In this document: positions 1 to 10,700 of the stretch, one piece after another
Position numbering within the stretch: position 1 is the stretch's first letter
How the letters are laid out: the number at the start of each line of letters is the position of its first letter
DNA from: Megalobrama amblycephala
Taxonomy: Eukaryota > Chordata > Actinopteri > Cypriniformes > Xenocyprididae
Length of the DNA: 64,000 nt
Direction of reading: 5' to 3'
Assembly (NCBI RefSeq): GCF_018812025.1
Contig: NC_063061.1
Location: 5,073,796-5,137,795 of the forward strand
The notes under the pieces: model-generated
Told to the model about the DNA's origin: nothing
Databases searched by the model: none
What the model saw: only the letters and a program-made list of their open reading frames with translations
Made by a program: the position numbers and the translations under genes

Positions 1-242
1 CACTCAGAAGCAGTCCAGTCCTTTTTGTCTTTAGCCCAGGCGAGACGCTTCTGATGCTGTCTGTTGTTCAAGAGTGGCTTGACACAAGGAATGCGACAGC
101 TGAAACCCATGTCTTGCATATGTCTGTGCGTAGTGGTTCTTGAAGCACTGACTCCAACTGCAGTCCACTCTTTGTGAATCTCCCCCACATTTTTGAATGG
201 GTCTTTTCCTTCCCTTCGCCTCTCTATTAACTCCGCCGGCGA
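1..242 (-). pseudogene. Tc1-like transposase fragment (middle part)
   Basis: On the minus strand this encodes the region between the DNA-binding and catalytic parts of a Tc1/mariner transposase. I read the motifs HKEWTAVGVSASRTTTHR and KRLAWAKDKKDWT, which are typical of fish Tc1 elements. It enters from outside the window at position 1. Upstream in its own direction the family sequence dissolves near 242 into text I do not recognise. No full catalytic triad is present here. It may be the same element as the N-terminal fragment at 3994-4445. A non-functional remnant. Confidence 0.8.
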
Positions 243-775
243 TACCACCTCTGTTTTTTTCTTACCAGTGTGAAAGAGACCCAAAATACTCCGTCAATGT
301 TGCACATACAATTAAGAGCTATACACCATTTTAATCTGTGGAATATCTATTTGTGTACACTCAGAGTAATGTTGTGTGTTGTGTGTGTTGTGTATGTTGT
401 GCTTTTTGCAAAATAAAGAAAACTAACATGATGCGTGATCTCTCGTCTCCCTCTGAACGAAGTCCAATCTGATAGTTCTCAGAAAATGAAGTGTAACTTA
501 GTGAATACTAATCACAAAAAAATTAAACTTGTGTCTAAAGAAACGTTGAAATGTCAGGTTTTAAATCAAGTAAGTCAAATCGAAAACAAAAATTCTCTCT
601 TTATGTAATCTATATGAAAATAGAGCCATGTCAGAAGTCCATGATTCAGCTCATTATCCGCTAATGCGGCCACGCCCACGGAACGAGCGCTATTCAGACA
701 TAAATTCTGAGGCAATACATGCATACATCGTCTCAATCATGTATTTATTGTCTTGAAAAGTGTTTATCTGGATGT
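243..775. other. Unassigned AT-rich stretch
   Basis: No gene is visible. A short GTTGTGTG-type simple repeat lies near 372-402. The rest is unremarkable AT-rich sequence. Confidence 0.5.
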
Positions 776-1162
776 TATAGACCCTTTACTGTTTGTACAC
801 AATGATGACGTAGCAACGTATGCGCGCGCATTTTGGCAACGGAAGTGGTGCTGTTTCCCAGTGGTTCTAACGTGTTAGCAACTCCGAAAGTATACTCCAC
901 TGTATATTTGGCCATCTGCTAACGTCTTCTATCCACTCCACTACATGGATCTGGTAGCCGGATACCATTCGATAAAGTCAACTTTTTAAAATAACTTTCT
1001 CTGTCTGTGTTGCTTAATCCGCTTGCGTAGCTTGACACGCTGCAGATATATATAAAACTTTCGGAGTTGCTAACACGTTAGAACCACTGGGGAACAGCAC
1101 CACTTCCGTTGCCAAAATGCACGTGCAACTATTTGATCACGTGGGCTGTAAAAGGGTCTATA
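776..1162. mobile_element. Palindromic MITE-like element
   Basis: The two ends are inverted copies for roughly 110 bp. The left end starts TATAGACCCTTTAC and the mirrored right end ends GTAAAAGGGTCTATA. Both arms carry the same GGCAACGGAAGTGGTGCTGT block, followed by the GTTCTAACGTGTTAGC block. A central loop of about 170 bp separates the arms. No coding capacity. The superfamily is not clear from the ends alone. Confidence 0.75.
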
Positions 1163-1954
1163 GCGATATCTGGCCTCTGTTAGTTCCTGGAGAGTCACAT
1201 GGTTGTTCTTCTTTAGATTAATTTGTGGACTAAAGGTGTACAGACCGCCCTCCGGATGCAAGTATGAATTGAAAACACAGTATCCAGCGCTCATAGTGAT
1301 GACAATAAATATTGAATAAATATTACTCCTCTGTATAGAAAATTGACATAAAATATGAGAATCCATCAATATTTCTCAAAATGTGCATGCTTTTAAGCTA
1401 AAAGCCTATATGAAATGCCATAGAGGTAACATAATTGTTCAGACACATTGCATCACTGAAATACATTATATTTTAAAGTATATAATAGAATACCATTGTT
1501 TTAAATTGTAATAATATTTCACAGTATTGCTGGTTTTTCTGTATGTTTGATATACACCATGATGAGCTTGAGACATGATCACAGAGGGTTTTTTCACAGC
1601 CTACCTGACTGAAAGAGCTCATTATTTATGCAGGTCATTACAACTCATTATGCGATTCTTTTGTTTTCTCAGGTGTAAATGACCCATTATTCATGATGAT
1701 TCACGGCTCCTCATACTGTTTCTTGACAAAAAGTGTCTTACAAAATTTAAATCTCTATATTGTTTTACATGAACGAGTAGGCAGCATCATTTTTACATCA
1801 TTCTGAAGCAAAAACTCTAGTCTACAACCTCCAATACCCAGAAGTCTTGTGAACACAGATTTAATATATTTTTTTGGCTTTATTTCAGTGACTTAAGTTT
1901 TTTGTTTTTTCAATAACCACACATAAACGTTATTCCTTCAAAAACACAAACATG
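1163..1954. other. Unassigned AT-rich stretch
   Basis: No coding exon, RNA gene or clear terminal repeat is recognised. The sequence just before 1955 forms the left target-site copy of the next element (AACATG at 1949-1954). Confidence 0.45.
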
Positions 1955-3460
1955 CAAGGCTGCCAACTCTCACGCATTCAGCGTGAGACTCACGCAATTG
2001 ACCCAATTCTCACGCTCTCACGCCACACCCCCATATTCTCACGCAGACTCGTGCAGCAGTGAGGAAAAAAAAAATCGCGCCGCATGATCTTGCAAAGCAA
2101 CGCGCAGAGACCAGACAGACAGTGTACAGACTAGTGAGTTTTTTTTGTGACAATTGTGAGGGAAATACACAATTTATTCCCATAAACTGTGTAGTCAGCC
2201 GTTCTCCCTCCCATCTGCACCGTGTGAATTGTGAACGCAGGCAGGTCAGTGAGTTAGGGCGCTCCATGTCTCCGTCCAGTTTAGGCTAGTAACTAATAGG
2301 CCTAATATGCTGTTATATAGTTTATAGGAAAAGTAGTCTCGTGATGTTGCCATGACAGTGTGTTAGGATGATTAAGAAAGAATATGCCACCGCTACGTTT
2401 ACATTGCGCCTCCACTATTGTTTTGCTTTGTATTTAAATTAAAAAAAAAACATATTTAATTCAGTTGGATAACGGTCGCCGCCACTCCATATTTACAGAG
2501 TTACGGGCGATCACAAAAGTGAAAGTAAACGTGAGCGCGCATTCAAACGCAATTTCAATACCCCGCATTTTGAAAGCGGCTCCCTGATGAATACAAATAT
2601 CTCTCAATATGAAAGCTATCTTAGGCTGGGCAGTGTAGTTGTAACCATTTCTTAGCTCTGTATCAAAGAAAAATAGCTCTGGTCTTATTTGCACTTTGAA
2701 TATTGAGAGAGTGCGATTATGGTTGCACTTATTGTAAAGTTTTCTCTTAATCTTATTAAGCACAAACAATAAGGTTTCATTTGTTAACATTAGTTAATGC
2801 ACTGTAAACTATGAACTAACAATGAATGGCTATTTTTATTAACTAACATAAACAAAGATTAATACTGTAGCAAATATATTGCTCATTGTTAGTTGATGTT
2901 GGTTAATACATTAATGTTAATAAATGAGACCTTGTAAAGTGTTAACATTTTTATTTATACTGTCTTTATTTCTATGATAAGTTTGTGGAAATTAGTTCAG
3001 TTAGGAGGTCAAAAGTTGTAGAAGCTCATAAAACATTTACAGTAAGGTCTGAAGAGACTGAAATCATACAGAAGAGAAGTCAGTCAGTTGAGTTAGTGGC
3101 AAAACCTTTTACAGTGCTTGAGTATTGTTGTCTTTTACTGCATATGATAATTCATACTCAGAAAGTAGAACTGAAATGACATTCATTACAAGATGATTAG
3201 TTAAAACATTTCAAATACACCTGCAGACTACTTTTTCTAGTCATGTATTTCGCCATCTTGTCTCTTCTCGTGGACTCAATCTTGAGTCTCGTCACACCCC
3301 TAATAGTTTATATAGAATTAAGTTAACATTAGCAGAGTTGTTTGTTTTGCAGCACTGAGCAGTTATTTTACATAACTTTATCATAAAAAAGTACAAAAGC
3401 AACCCACGCCCCGCCCCCCAAAATCTCACTCTAAGCTGAACTCAAAAGTTGGCAGCCCTG
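1955..3460. mobile_element. Non-autonomous DNA transposon with CARGGCTGCCAACT ends
   Basis: The left end CAAGGCTGCCAACTCTCA mirrors the right end AAAAGTTGGCAGCCCTG. The 6-bp direct repeat AACATG flanks both sides (1949-1954 and 3461-3466). The CAGGG-type terminus suggests an hAT-like element, but a 6-bp rather than 8-bp duplication makes that uncertain. Near the left end the word CTCACGC recurs several times. No transposase is recognisable inside, so it depends on an enzyme supplied elsewhere. A smaller repeat (2735-2945) is nested within it. Confidence 0.7.
2735..2945. repeat. Nested abundant cyprinid MITE-like repeat
   Basis: It contains the family words GTTAACATTAGTTAATG and ATGAGACCTTGTAAAGTGTTA. 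From memory these occur in a very common zebrafish/carp DNA repeat with TTTACAATAAGGT-type ends. The left end is degenerate. No coding content. Confidence 0.5.
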
Positions 3461-3535
3461 AACATGTACATACATGTTCCTCACATATTATTGTAGTCTA
3501 GTTTGTGCTGAATACAGTGTAATGACACCTTTTCC

Positions 3536-3907
3536 ATTAAAGTACACATGAAATCAAAATTGACCTTATTTATTTTGTTAGCTCAAATTGCTAGTTTTGT
3601 GGTGAACAATTCATCCGTGCAAGTCAATCCACACAAAAAAATTGTTTGGCTTCGTAATCTTTAATCAAAATCTGAAAATGCTCCTCCCCTCTGCAACGGT
3701 GCCCCTTCTCTGATAACGTCAGTTTGACGTGATGTGAAATCACTTAAACTACTCCCCTCCGACCGTTAGTCTGCTATGAGCGAGAGACGGAAAGGAGGAG
3801 CGCTGAAGTAAAACTCTGCCCTATATTCAATATTCCGTTTCACTTGGAAATACGTCACAACACTGGAGAAAAGTCGTTTGCAACTTCCGGTTCACGGGGA
3901 CTTTAAT
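3536..3907. mobile_element. MITE-like element with ATTAAAGT ends
   Basis: The left end ATTAAAGTACACATGAA imperfectly mirrors the right end TTCACGGGGACTTTAAT. About 370 bp separate them, with a GC-richer interior including CGTCAGTTTGACGTGATG. No coding frame. The family is not named with certainty. Confidence 0.5.
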
Positions 3908-3993
3908 ATGTTTATGAACAACTGAAAAAAGCACAAATGTCAGGGCATGTCAAAACATCTCCAGGGCCCCAAAAATCCTCAGACCCCAGAGGG

Positions 3994-4445
3994 TTAATGT
4001 GCTTGGACACAGAGCTCTGTGAACAGCCAGCCTCTTTTGCAATGACCTTTTGTGTCTTGCCCTCCTTGTGCAAGGTGTCAATGGTCGTCTTTTGGACAAC
4101 TGTCAAGTCAGCAGTCTTCCCCATGATTGTGTAGCCTACAGAACTAGACTGAGAGACCATTTAAAGGCCTTTGCAGGTGTTTTGAGTTAATTAGCTGATT
4201 AGAGTGTGGCACCAGGTGTCTTCAATATTGAACCTTTTCACAGTATTCTGATTTTCTGAGATACTGAATTTGGGATTTTCCTTAGTTGTCAGTTATAATC
4301 ATCAAAATTAAAAGAAATAAACACTTGAAATATATCAGTCTGTGTGTAATGAATGAATATAATATAGAAGTTTCACTTTTTGAATGGAATTAGTGAAATA
4401 AATCAACTTTTTGATGATATTCTAATTAAATGACCAGCACCTGTA
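3994..4445 (-). pseudogene. Tc1-like transposon end with transposase N-terminus
   Basis: On the minus strand a start at about 4121 opens MGKTADLTVVQKTTID, followed by the helix-turn-helix region ending AGCSQSSVSKHI. This is a fish Tc1 transposase N-terminus. The non-coding end runs to CAGCACCTG at about 4443, beside a TA target. Coding similarity stops abruptly near 3994, just after SKHIN. The element sits exactly where the homology between NLR copies 0 and 1 begins, so it marks the left edge of the preserved copy 0 sequence. Confidence 0.8.
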
Positions 4446-4634
4446 TATTTCAAATGATCTTTGTGTTCTGCAGAAGAAAGTCAGTCATACAGGTTTGGAA
4501 TGACATGACCCTCATCCATTTAAATCATTATAGAATTGTTCAAATGAATGTGTGAAAAACAAAGTATAAAGTATAAAATCATCAGTCCCTAAAATCTAAA
4601 TAATTTTATCTGTATAATGTGTATCCATGTCTAG

Positions 4635-5181
4635 GGTATATGCTAGGAATTTACTGGAGGAAGGAATCCAGATCTTGCAGAGGTCACGCACAAGACCAGC
4701 CTGTAGTGTGACATTTGAGGGGTTTGTATTGGTTTATATTCATACATTTTGCATCAGTAAATGTCTTATCAATGCAATTTCATGGAGACTAGAACTTTCA
4801 AGCTTTAAAAAGGACACAAAAACACCATAAAAGTTTGACTTGTGCAGCATATTCTATGCCTTCTGAAGTCATATAATACCTTTTTGTGAGGAACAAACCA
4901 AAAGTTTGAGAATTGTCATTCATAAATGTATTTTTCTTTATATCCTCCCTAGATCTCATAGTTCATTAGCAGTCAATAACAACTTAAATGTTGGTCTGTT
5001 TCTCACACAAATCATTGTTATAAGACTCTGTAGTGATGCTGTGCTTTGTGCTTTCTGATGAAGGTTCACTTGCAATAATCAGTCTCGAAAACGCAGACGC
5101 GATGAGGACTTTCATCTTAGCTGCATCCAGGAGGTGAAGATTCATCTGAGTTCCTCTGGCTTTTCTATGGAGACTTTGTGA
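4635..5181 (+). CDS. NLR copy 0: last two coding exons (partial gene)
   Basis: Two exons match the 3' end of the NLR genes downstream. Exon 4635-4721 follows a TCTAG acceptor and encodes [19 protein letters not shown], ending VTFEG before a GTTTGT donor. Exon 5064-5181 follows TCTGATGAAG and ends [16 protein letters not shown] then TGA. Their phases fit (phase 2). Compared with copy 1, the C-terminal exon has lost cysteines (RKRRRDEDF against RKCTRCEDY, and CIQ against CNQ). No NACHT or LRR exon of this copy lies in the window; the Tc1 fragment abuts it on the left. It is either the tail of a gene starting upstream or a decayed remnant. Confidence 0.65.
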
Positions 5182-5838
5182 GTGATTTCAATTTTTTTTT
5201 TTTTTTAGGATTTATACAATTCCACTGTACAAGCTTTCAGTGCAACAGCATATGATCATAGTGTGCAGTGTGGATCTAACCTACTGCTCAGCTTTGTGTA
5301 TTTATTTCTACATGTTTTATTGTTTTATCTCTTGTCTCTCTCCATTTCTAAGGCCCTTGATTTGGAACTAATGGTCCAGCTTGATAACTAGGAGAAAACT
5401 GCCAAAGCAGCATCTTTACCTGGAGCTGTGGATGGGAATAAAGACATCAACCAAGAATATCTAAAATCATTTAGGTGTGTTGTAATAGTAATAATCATGT
5501 GTCGATTTATTTGTATATTGCGTGTCACAAAATTGAACAAAAAGCTGAGAAAATAGTTTTTTCCCTCTAAAGACTACAACTTGCATAAACTATTCTTTTA
5601 TTGCTTGTTTCTGCTCCTTTTTGCCTGTGTTTTGATCAGGAGATTCAGTACTCTTTCAGAAGATGTGTAATAGCGCCCCTTACAGTATAACAGAGAAAAC
5701 ATGGAAAACTGGAAAATTCTCAAACATAAAATCACAAACATTTTAAATTAAAACTTAAAATTGGCAAAAACATGCCTTTTCTTTTGCATTTAAATCTTTA
5801 TACAAGAAACCCTGCCGGTCATAAAGAACTTGTTTTTC
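5182..5838 (+). other. 3' flank of NLR copy 0
   Basis: Collinear with 38059-41418 of copy 1 but lacking two blocks of about 1.5 and 1.1 kb present there. A conserved stretch at about 5354-5474 begins after TTTCTAAG and ends before GTGTGTTG, as a 3'UTR exon would. It has no long open frame. Homology to copy 1 stops at about 5838, where DIRS sequence begins. Confidence 0.5.
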
Positions 5839-7670
5839 TGCGTGGGGCTTACCCAGACAGCCGACGCACTCACCGAGACCTCATGCCCGCACTGCGAGTG
5901 CATGAGTCTCACCTCTCTGCGCTCGTGGATCGCTTTCTTCTTTGAAAGTGGTCCCGCCCCTCGCGCCCTCCCGCAAGCCGGCTAGGAAGAGACAGCGGGG
6001 TAGAGGGGTTCAGCGCCCGGACATGGGAGAGCTCACGCTGGCCCAGCGCCCACATGCCTCTCCCTCTCCAATGAGAGAGCCGTCCCCCGTCCTCTTCTCG
6101 CACCCAGAGCAGCGTCCCTCGGTGGAAGCAAGCGACCTCGTCTCTTTTGGCGGTTCAGAGGACTCTCGCGGCATCTGAGACGGAGGAATGGGCCGGTGAC
6201 TCCGAGGACCCCGCCCACCTGCCGTCGCTGAAGCCCATCGACCCACGCCTCGGGATGGACGCAGAATTATTATAAGGCCGTTGAGGAGCTCGACCTGGAA
6301 TGGGCCCCACCCGAAGAGCCGACACGCAACAGGCTGGACGAGTGGTATCTGCCAGGACGCCGCCAGACCCCTCGCCGTCGTGGCGCGCCTCGTACTCGGC
6401 CCGCTTACGCACTTCCTCACCTGCGGCTCTCAGCTCAGTGGACGGCTCCCGTGACAAGGGCTACGAGCACATGCCGCCGCTGGACGAAGCCATGGCCGCT
6501 CACCTCTGTCCTTCCGCAGCTGTGGGCTGGAAGAACAAGAGGGCCCTTTCTTCCAAGCCCTGTAGGACTACCTCTGCCATCGCTGGCCGAGTGTACTCTT
6601 CAGCTGGGCAAGCTGCATCGGCGCTCCACGCCATGGCTATTCTCCAGGTGTTCCAGGCCACGGACCTGGCCCTGCGTGCCACGAAAGCCACGGCTCAAGC
6701 CATTGGGAGATCCATGGCCAATCTGGTTGTTTTAGAGCGCCATCTCTGGCTCAACTTAACAGAAATTAAGGAGATCAACAAAGTGGCCTTCCTGGATGCT
6801 GCACAGAAATCGTCCCAGGCTATGCAATGTTTCCTGCCAAAGCGCTTCAGCTCTTCCACTGCTGCAAGTCGACCCAGGCCTGCGTCGACCCAGCATCAGA
6901 GCAAACCTGCCCCTACCTCGCAGGCAGCGCCCCCCAAGGAGCAGCGACAGCGAGCCCATCCCGCTAAACGCACCACGCTCCCGAGACGCCAGGGCCCCCG
7001 GCCAAGGATAGTGCTAGACCCGACGCCTCTGAAGTCTTCCTGATCAAAAGGGAAGAAAGAGGATGGGGCAAAGTCTCGCCGTGGCCGGACCACCCCAAAA
7101 GCTCTCTCGCTCAGTTCCCCGCCACCCCGTTCAGTTCTGGGTGTTGGGGACCAAAATGTTGTAATGCGTCCTGGGTCTACAGTGGTTGCTCCCACGCAAA
7201 ACGCCATTCTCATGGCGAACACAATAAATGTTTTACATTGTCAAAAAGAGAGCAAAATTCCTCTTCCATTATCGTCAGTGCAAAGACCCCTGTACAGCCG
7301 TCCATCACCAGACGCTATCCAGCCCCTTGTCACATGGGCCGAGGCCTGGCAAGCCATCCCCGGTGTGTCAAAGTGGGTCTTGGTGATCATAAATCTCGGC
7401 TACTCACTGCAGTTCGCCCGAAGACCCCCGCGTTTCAGCGGTGTGGTTCCCACTTCAGTGAAACCGGACGACGCTCACGTCCTCCGTGCTGAAGTGATGT
7501 CTCTGTTAAAGAAGGGAGCCATAGAAATCTTTCCCCTTTCAGAGAGCGAGTCGGGGTTCTACAGCCGTTGCTTCCTCGTCCCCAAGAAAGATGGCGGTCT
7601 CAGACCCATCTTAGACCTCAGACTTCTGAACCACTCCCTCATGAGACGGAAGTTCAGAATGTTAACGTTG
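5839..7670 (+). mobile_element. DIRS-like retrotransposon remnant, left part
   Basis: A 5'-truncated tyrosine-recombinase retrotransposon of the fish DIRS type. From 5839 a Gag-like N-terminus with a CPHCECMSLTSLRSW motif is readable, then the Gag-like body (6300-7043), then the start of the reverse transcriptase (7164-7670). The reading frame stops at AACGTTG (7664-7670), repeated at 13755-13761, where the RT resumes in frame. GC content is visibly higher than the surroundings. Confidence 0.85.
6300..7043 (+). pseudogene. DIRS-like Gag-like protein (partial)
   Basis: An open frame of 247 codons matches the family's first ORF as I know it. I read LDEAMAAHLCPSAAVGWKN, then the helical segment QAASALHAMAILQVFQATDL and the block SMANLVVLERHLWLNLTEIK. 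A basic, proline-rich tail ends at 7043. Segments present in full-length relatives are missing between these blocks. The N-terminal zinc-knuckle-like part (5845-5990) is in another frame, so the protein is broken. It would have served as the structural protein of the retrotransposon particle. Confidence 0.75.
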
Positions 7671-7673
7671 TAA
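7164..7673 (+). pseudogene. DIRS-like reverse transcriptase, N-terminal piece
   Basis: The frame carries the conserved RT approach region: PLVTWAEAWQAIPGVSKWVL, then FLVPKKDGGLRPILDLRLLN, ending RKFRMLTL. The catalytic palm motifs are absent because the frame is cut at 7670. The next codons of the same protein (KQILTQICPKDWFFSLDL) lie 6.08 kb away at 13762. It cannot be functional in this state. Confidence 0.85.
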
Positions 7674-7707
7674 GATCAACAGATCCTCAGATACAACAGA
7701 TCCTCAG

Positions 7708-10700
7708 ATATATGTGACCAGTCACGGAAAGTAGGGACACAAGTCGGTTCTGGGGCATTTTTAATTATTCACAGATTCTGAAAGTGTAGTTTCCAAGCTT
7801 TCCAACGATGTGTAACACATGGAAATCTGATAATATTTGGAGAAGTTGTAGCCATTTGAAGGTAGGCACTTAAGAAAGCTCTATAGGGAGAAAAACGCCT
7901 CTAAAGTTGCAGTTCTCGCCTGTTCTCACCTGCTGGGAGTGACAATAGGGCTCATTTACATTTCATTTAGATAAGCCATACCCCCTGTAAAGCTCCCCCC
8001 TGTTAATGTGGGGACACATTTCAAGTGAGAGCAAGGTTACATCGTGTTACCTTTTAAAATACATTGTTACAGTTTTCATGTGTCAAACACAACTGTGCAA
8101 AAAGCTTTTTTTTTTTGCATTTATTTTTGGCCATATGACAGAGGTCTGATTCTATTTGTCATATTTCTGTTCTGCATAAAACTAAAGAATATTCGGTACA
8201 TCCTATACTGTATTCTAAAATGATCTGATATTAACTTTTGCATGGATTTTATTGAAAAGAGCTTAGGCTCATGTAACCAGTCATTTCACAGTGTGTCTGT
8301 GAAACGCTGAGGTACCGTAGTAGTTTTGTGCGCGCGTGAACATCATGGCAACGTACAACACAAAGTAACTCACGTTTTAAACACTTAACGTAATGCGTAA
8401 ATGCAAGTAACTAACGTAAATCAAGCACAGTCCACGAAGTGTTGGTGAAATAACACATTATTGGACCGGAGAGAATAATATGGAATTTCTTCCAGAAAAC
8501 TTCTTGCACAAAATAAATTCAAGCACTTTCAAGGATCTGTATCTATGTATGTTTATTTTCAAAAACTTTCCAGGGCATGAGTATGAATCCAAGTATGTAC
8601 CAAAAGTACCACTTTTACTTGGTAATAGCAGCATAAGACAAAGGTCTTTGTGACACAGTCCAATGATATTACATTCGCGGTCTCTTCTGTGTTGTGACCC
8701 TTGGCGCTGGGCATGTGATGTATCTTGCCTCGTCAGCACAGAATGGCCTGATTTTTTCATACAGATAGGTCTGCCTGTCAATGTTCAGTCCAGGTGGGGC
8801 CAGGACAGAAAGACCGTCGATAGAGGGCAGATCTGCTCCGTCGCGCAGTAGCTGATATTCGACAGGTTGTGCATCACAGTGAGTTTTTGCAAGCACCACA
8901 CCTGGTCTCTTGGCATCAAAGCTGTGACAGAATAAGCACATACGACAATTTAAACATGGCAAAGTATTTTCTCATAAAATACTGTCATGTGTATGTTGTT
9001 ACTATGTTATATTGTATGTACACAATGTGAAAGTTTCAATATAAGTACCTGAAGTGCTGATAACTCTTGATCTGTGGGAGTCTACGGAAGTGGTGAGTCA
9101 GATGCTGCTGCCAGTCGAAGGTCTGGACTAAAACTTTGCCCTCTGCCGTTCCAACAAGCTGTGGGATATTGAGGTGACTCACAGGAGAGCTGTTTTCCAC
9201 AACCTGATGACAAAAAAGAGAAGAGAGGAAAAAAAAATCTTCAGTTAAATGTTTAATTGAAGCAGAACAGAAAACAGCACTGAAGTCATTAAAGCAAAGT
9301 AAAGTTAAAGTACCTCAGCGATGTCTGCCAAAGTGTTGACTCTTGTCTTCATGTAGGCTTGCTTGATGAGTCCAAAGCCACAGTCAGGGGAAAACTTGGT
9401 GTGGCCAGCAATAAGGAAGTGGATTTCAATTTTATCGTGAAGCTTGTGTCCAACCCGCCAGGCAAGGTACCAGAGCATGAAGTTGTTCTTGTTCTGCCCA
9501 CTACAGTTGTCACAATGAAGATCCACCTCTGTTTCTCCAACTCCAAAGTTGCCGAAGAAATGATGCATGTAGCTGATGACTTCATTGCTTCCCTTAGTAG
9601 ATGACATGCCTTCATCAATCAGGTAATTCACCTGTTTCTGCAGCCCTTCACAGGAAACACCAAATAGGCCACATTTCCGTGGGGTCAGGAAGTACATTGG
9701 TCCTGGCTGGAGAGGGTTTGAGGGAAAGTGTAACTGTTGGAGACAGAGGGAGAGAGGGAACTTGGATTAGATTAAATAAAATTTGTGTATATTCATAACT
9801 GTCTAATAAAGATAAAAATTACTATATTGATGCTATTCTGCATTTATCATTTATCTGCATTTATCAGGCTGCTTATTCTCATGCACCAAATCGCCCTTTA
9901 AGGGACATTAATAAAGTAAAGTAAATGTGTGTGAAGTATTACCTGCTGAGCAAAATCAAAACTGTAATGCATCCTAATCTTCTTGCTTGCTGGTAGGGAC
10001 GGTCCAAAAGACAGGTTAGAGCCAGAGCAAATCTTTTTGCAGGCAGCAGTCATGTCGTTGTACACAGCCCTCTCTTTCTGCACAAGGGAAAGATGATCTT
10101 GTTGCTTCTTTACTGCTTCAGACTTTCTGTCATCTAGGAGGTTTGCACTTCGTATCAGCTGCTCATTATTGCTTTGGCACTGCCAGCAGAGATCTGTGCG
10201 TGGCCGGCAACTTTTGATGTGTGGGAGAAGTCGGTCCCACAGTGCTTTGAAGCTGGTTTTACAAACTGCACGCTCACCTGAAAAACAGATATGGCTTATG
10301 GTTAATTGTATTGTAATTGCTAATAGTGCTTCGCATTATTTCACATTATAAGCACTCAATTCTAAATCAATGTTTACACATACCAAGCTCCTTAGCAGAC
10401 TTCACGTAGAGACGCCACACTGAGGCCTTGGACACATGAGTTGGCAGCAACTTCACATGCCAATCCTTATGCCCAGGCTGTCGGCCAGGCAGCATGATGG
10501 CATTGTCTTCTGCATAGTTTTTTATGAAGTCCACAACTCTGTTGATATCCTCAGGCCTGATGAACCTGGCTGGCGGACGTGGCAGTGAGTGCTTCTTCCT
10601 CAAACGTGGTCTTGCGCCATTCTCCTCATAGTGTTTGACTATATCAGCCAGGGTGTCTTTGCCAATGCTGAAAAAAGGAGAAAAAACAAGGAAAAAACGT

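Noticed and set aside
2059..2289. 76-codon frame inside the CARGGCTGCCAACT element
   Set aside because: No domain, and it spans repeated CTCACGC end sequence.
6010..6420. Minus-strand open frames over the DIRS Gag region
   Set aside because: Antisense shadows of the GC-rich Gag-like frame, which has recognisable family motifs on the plus strand.
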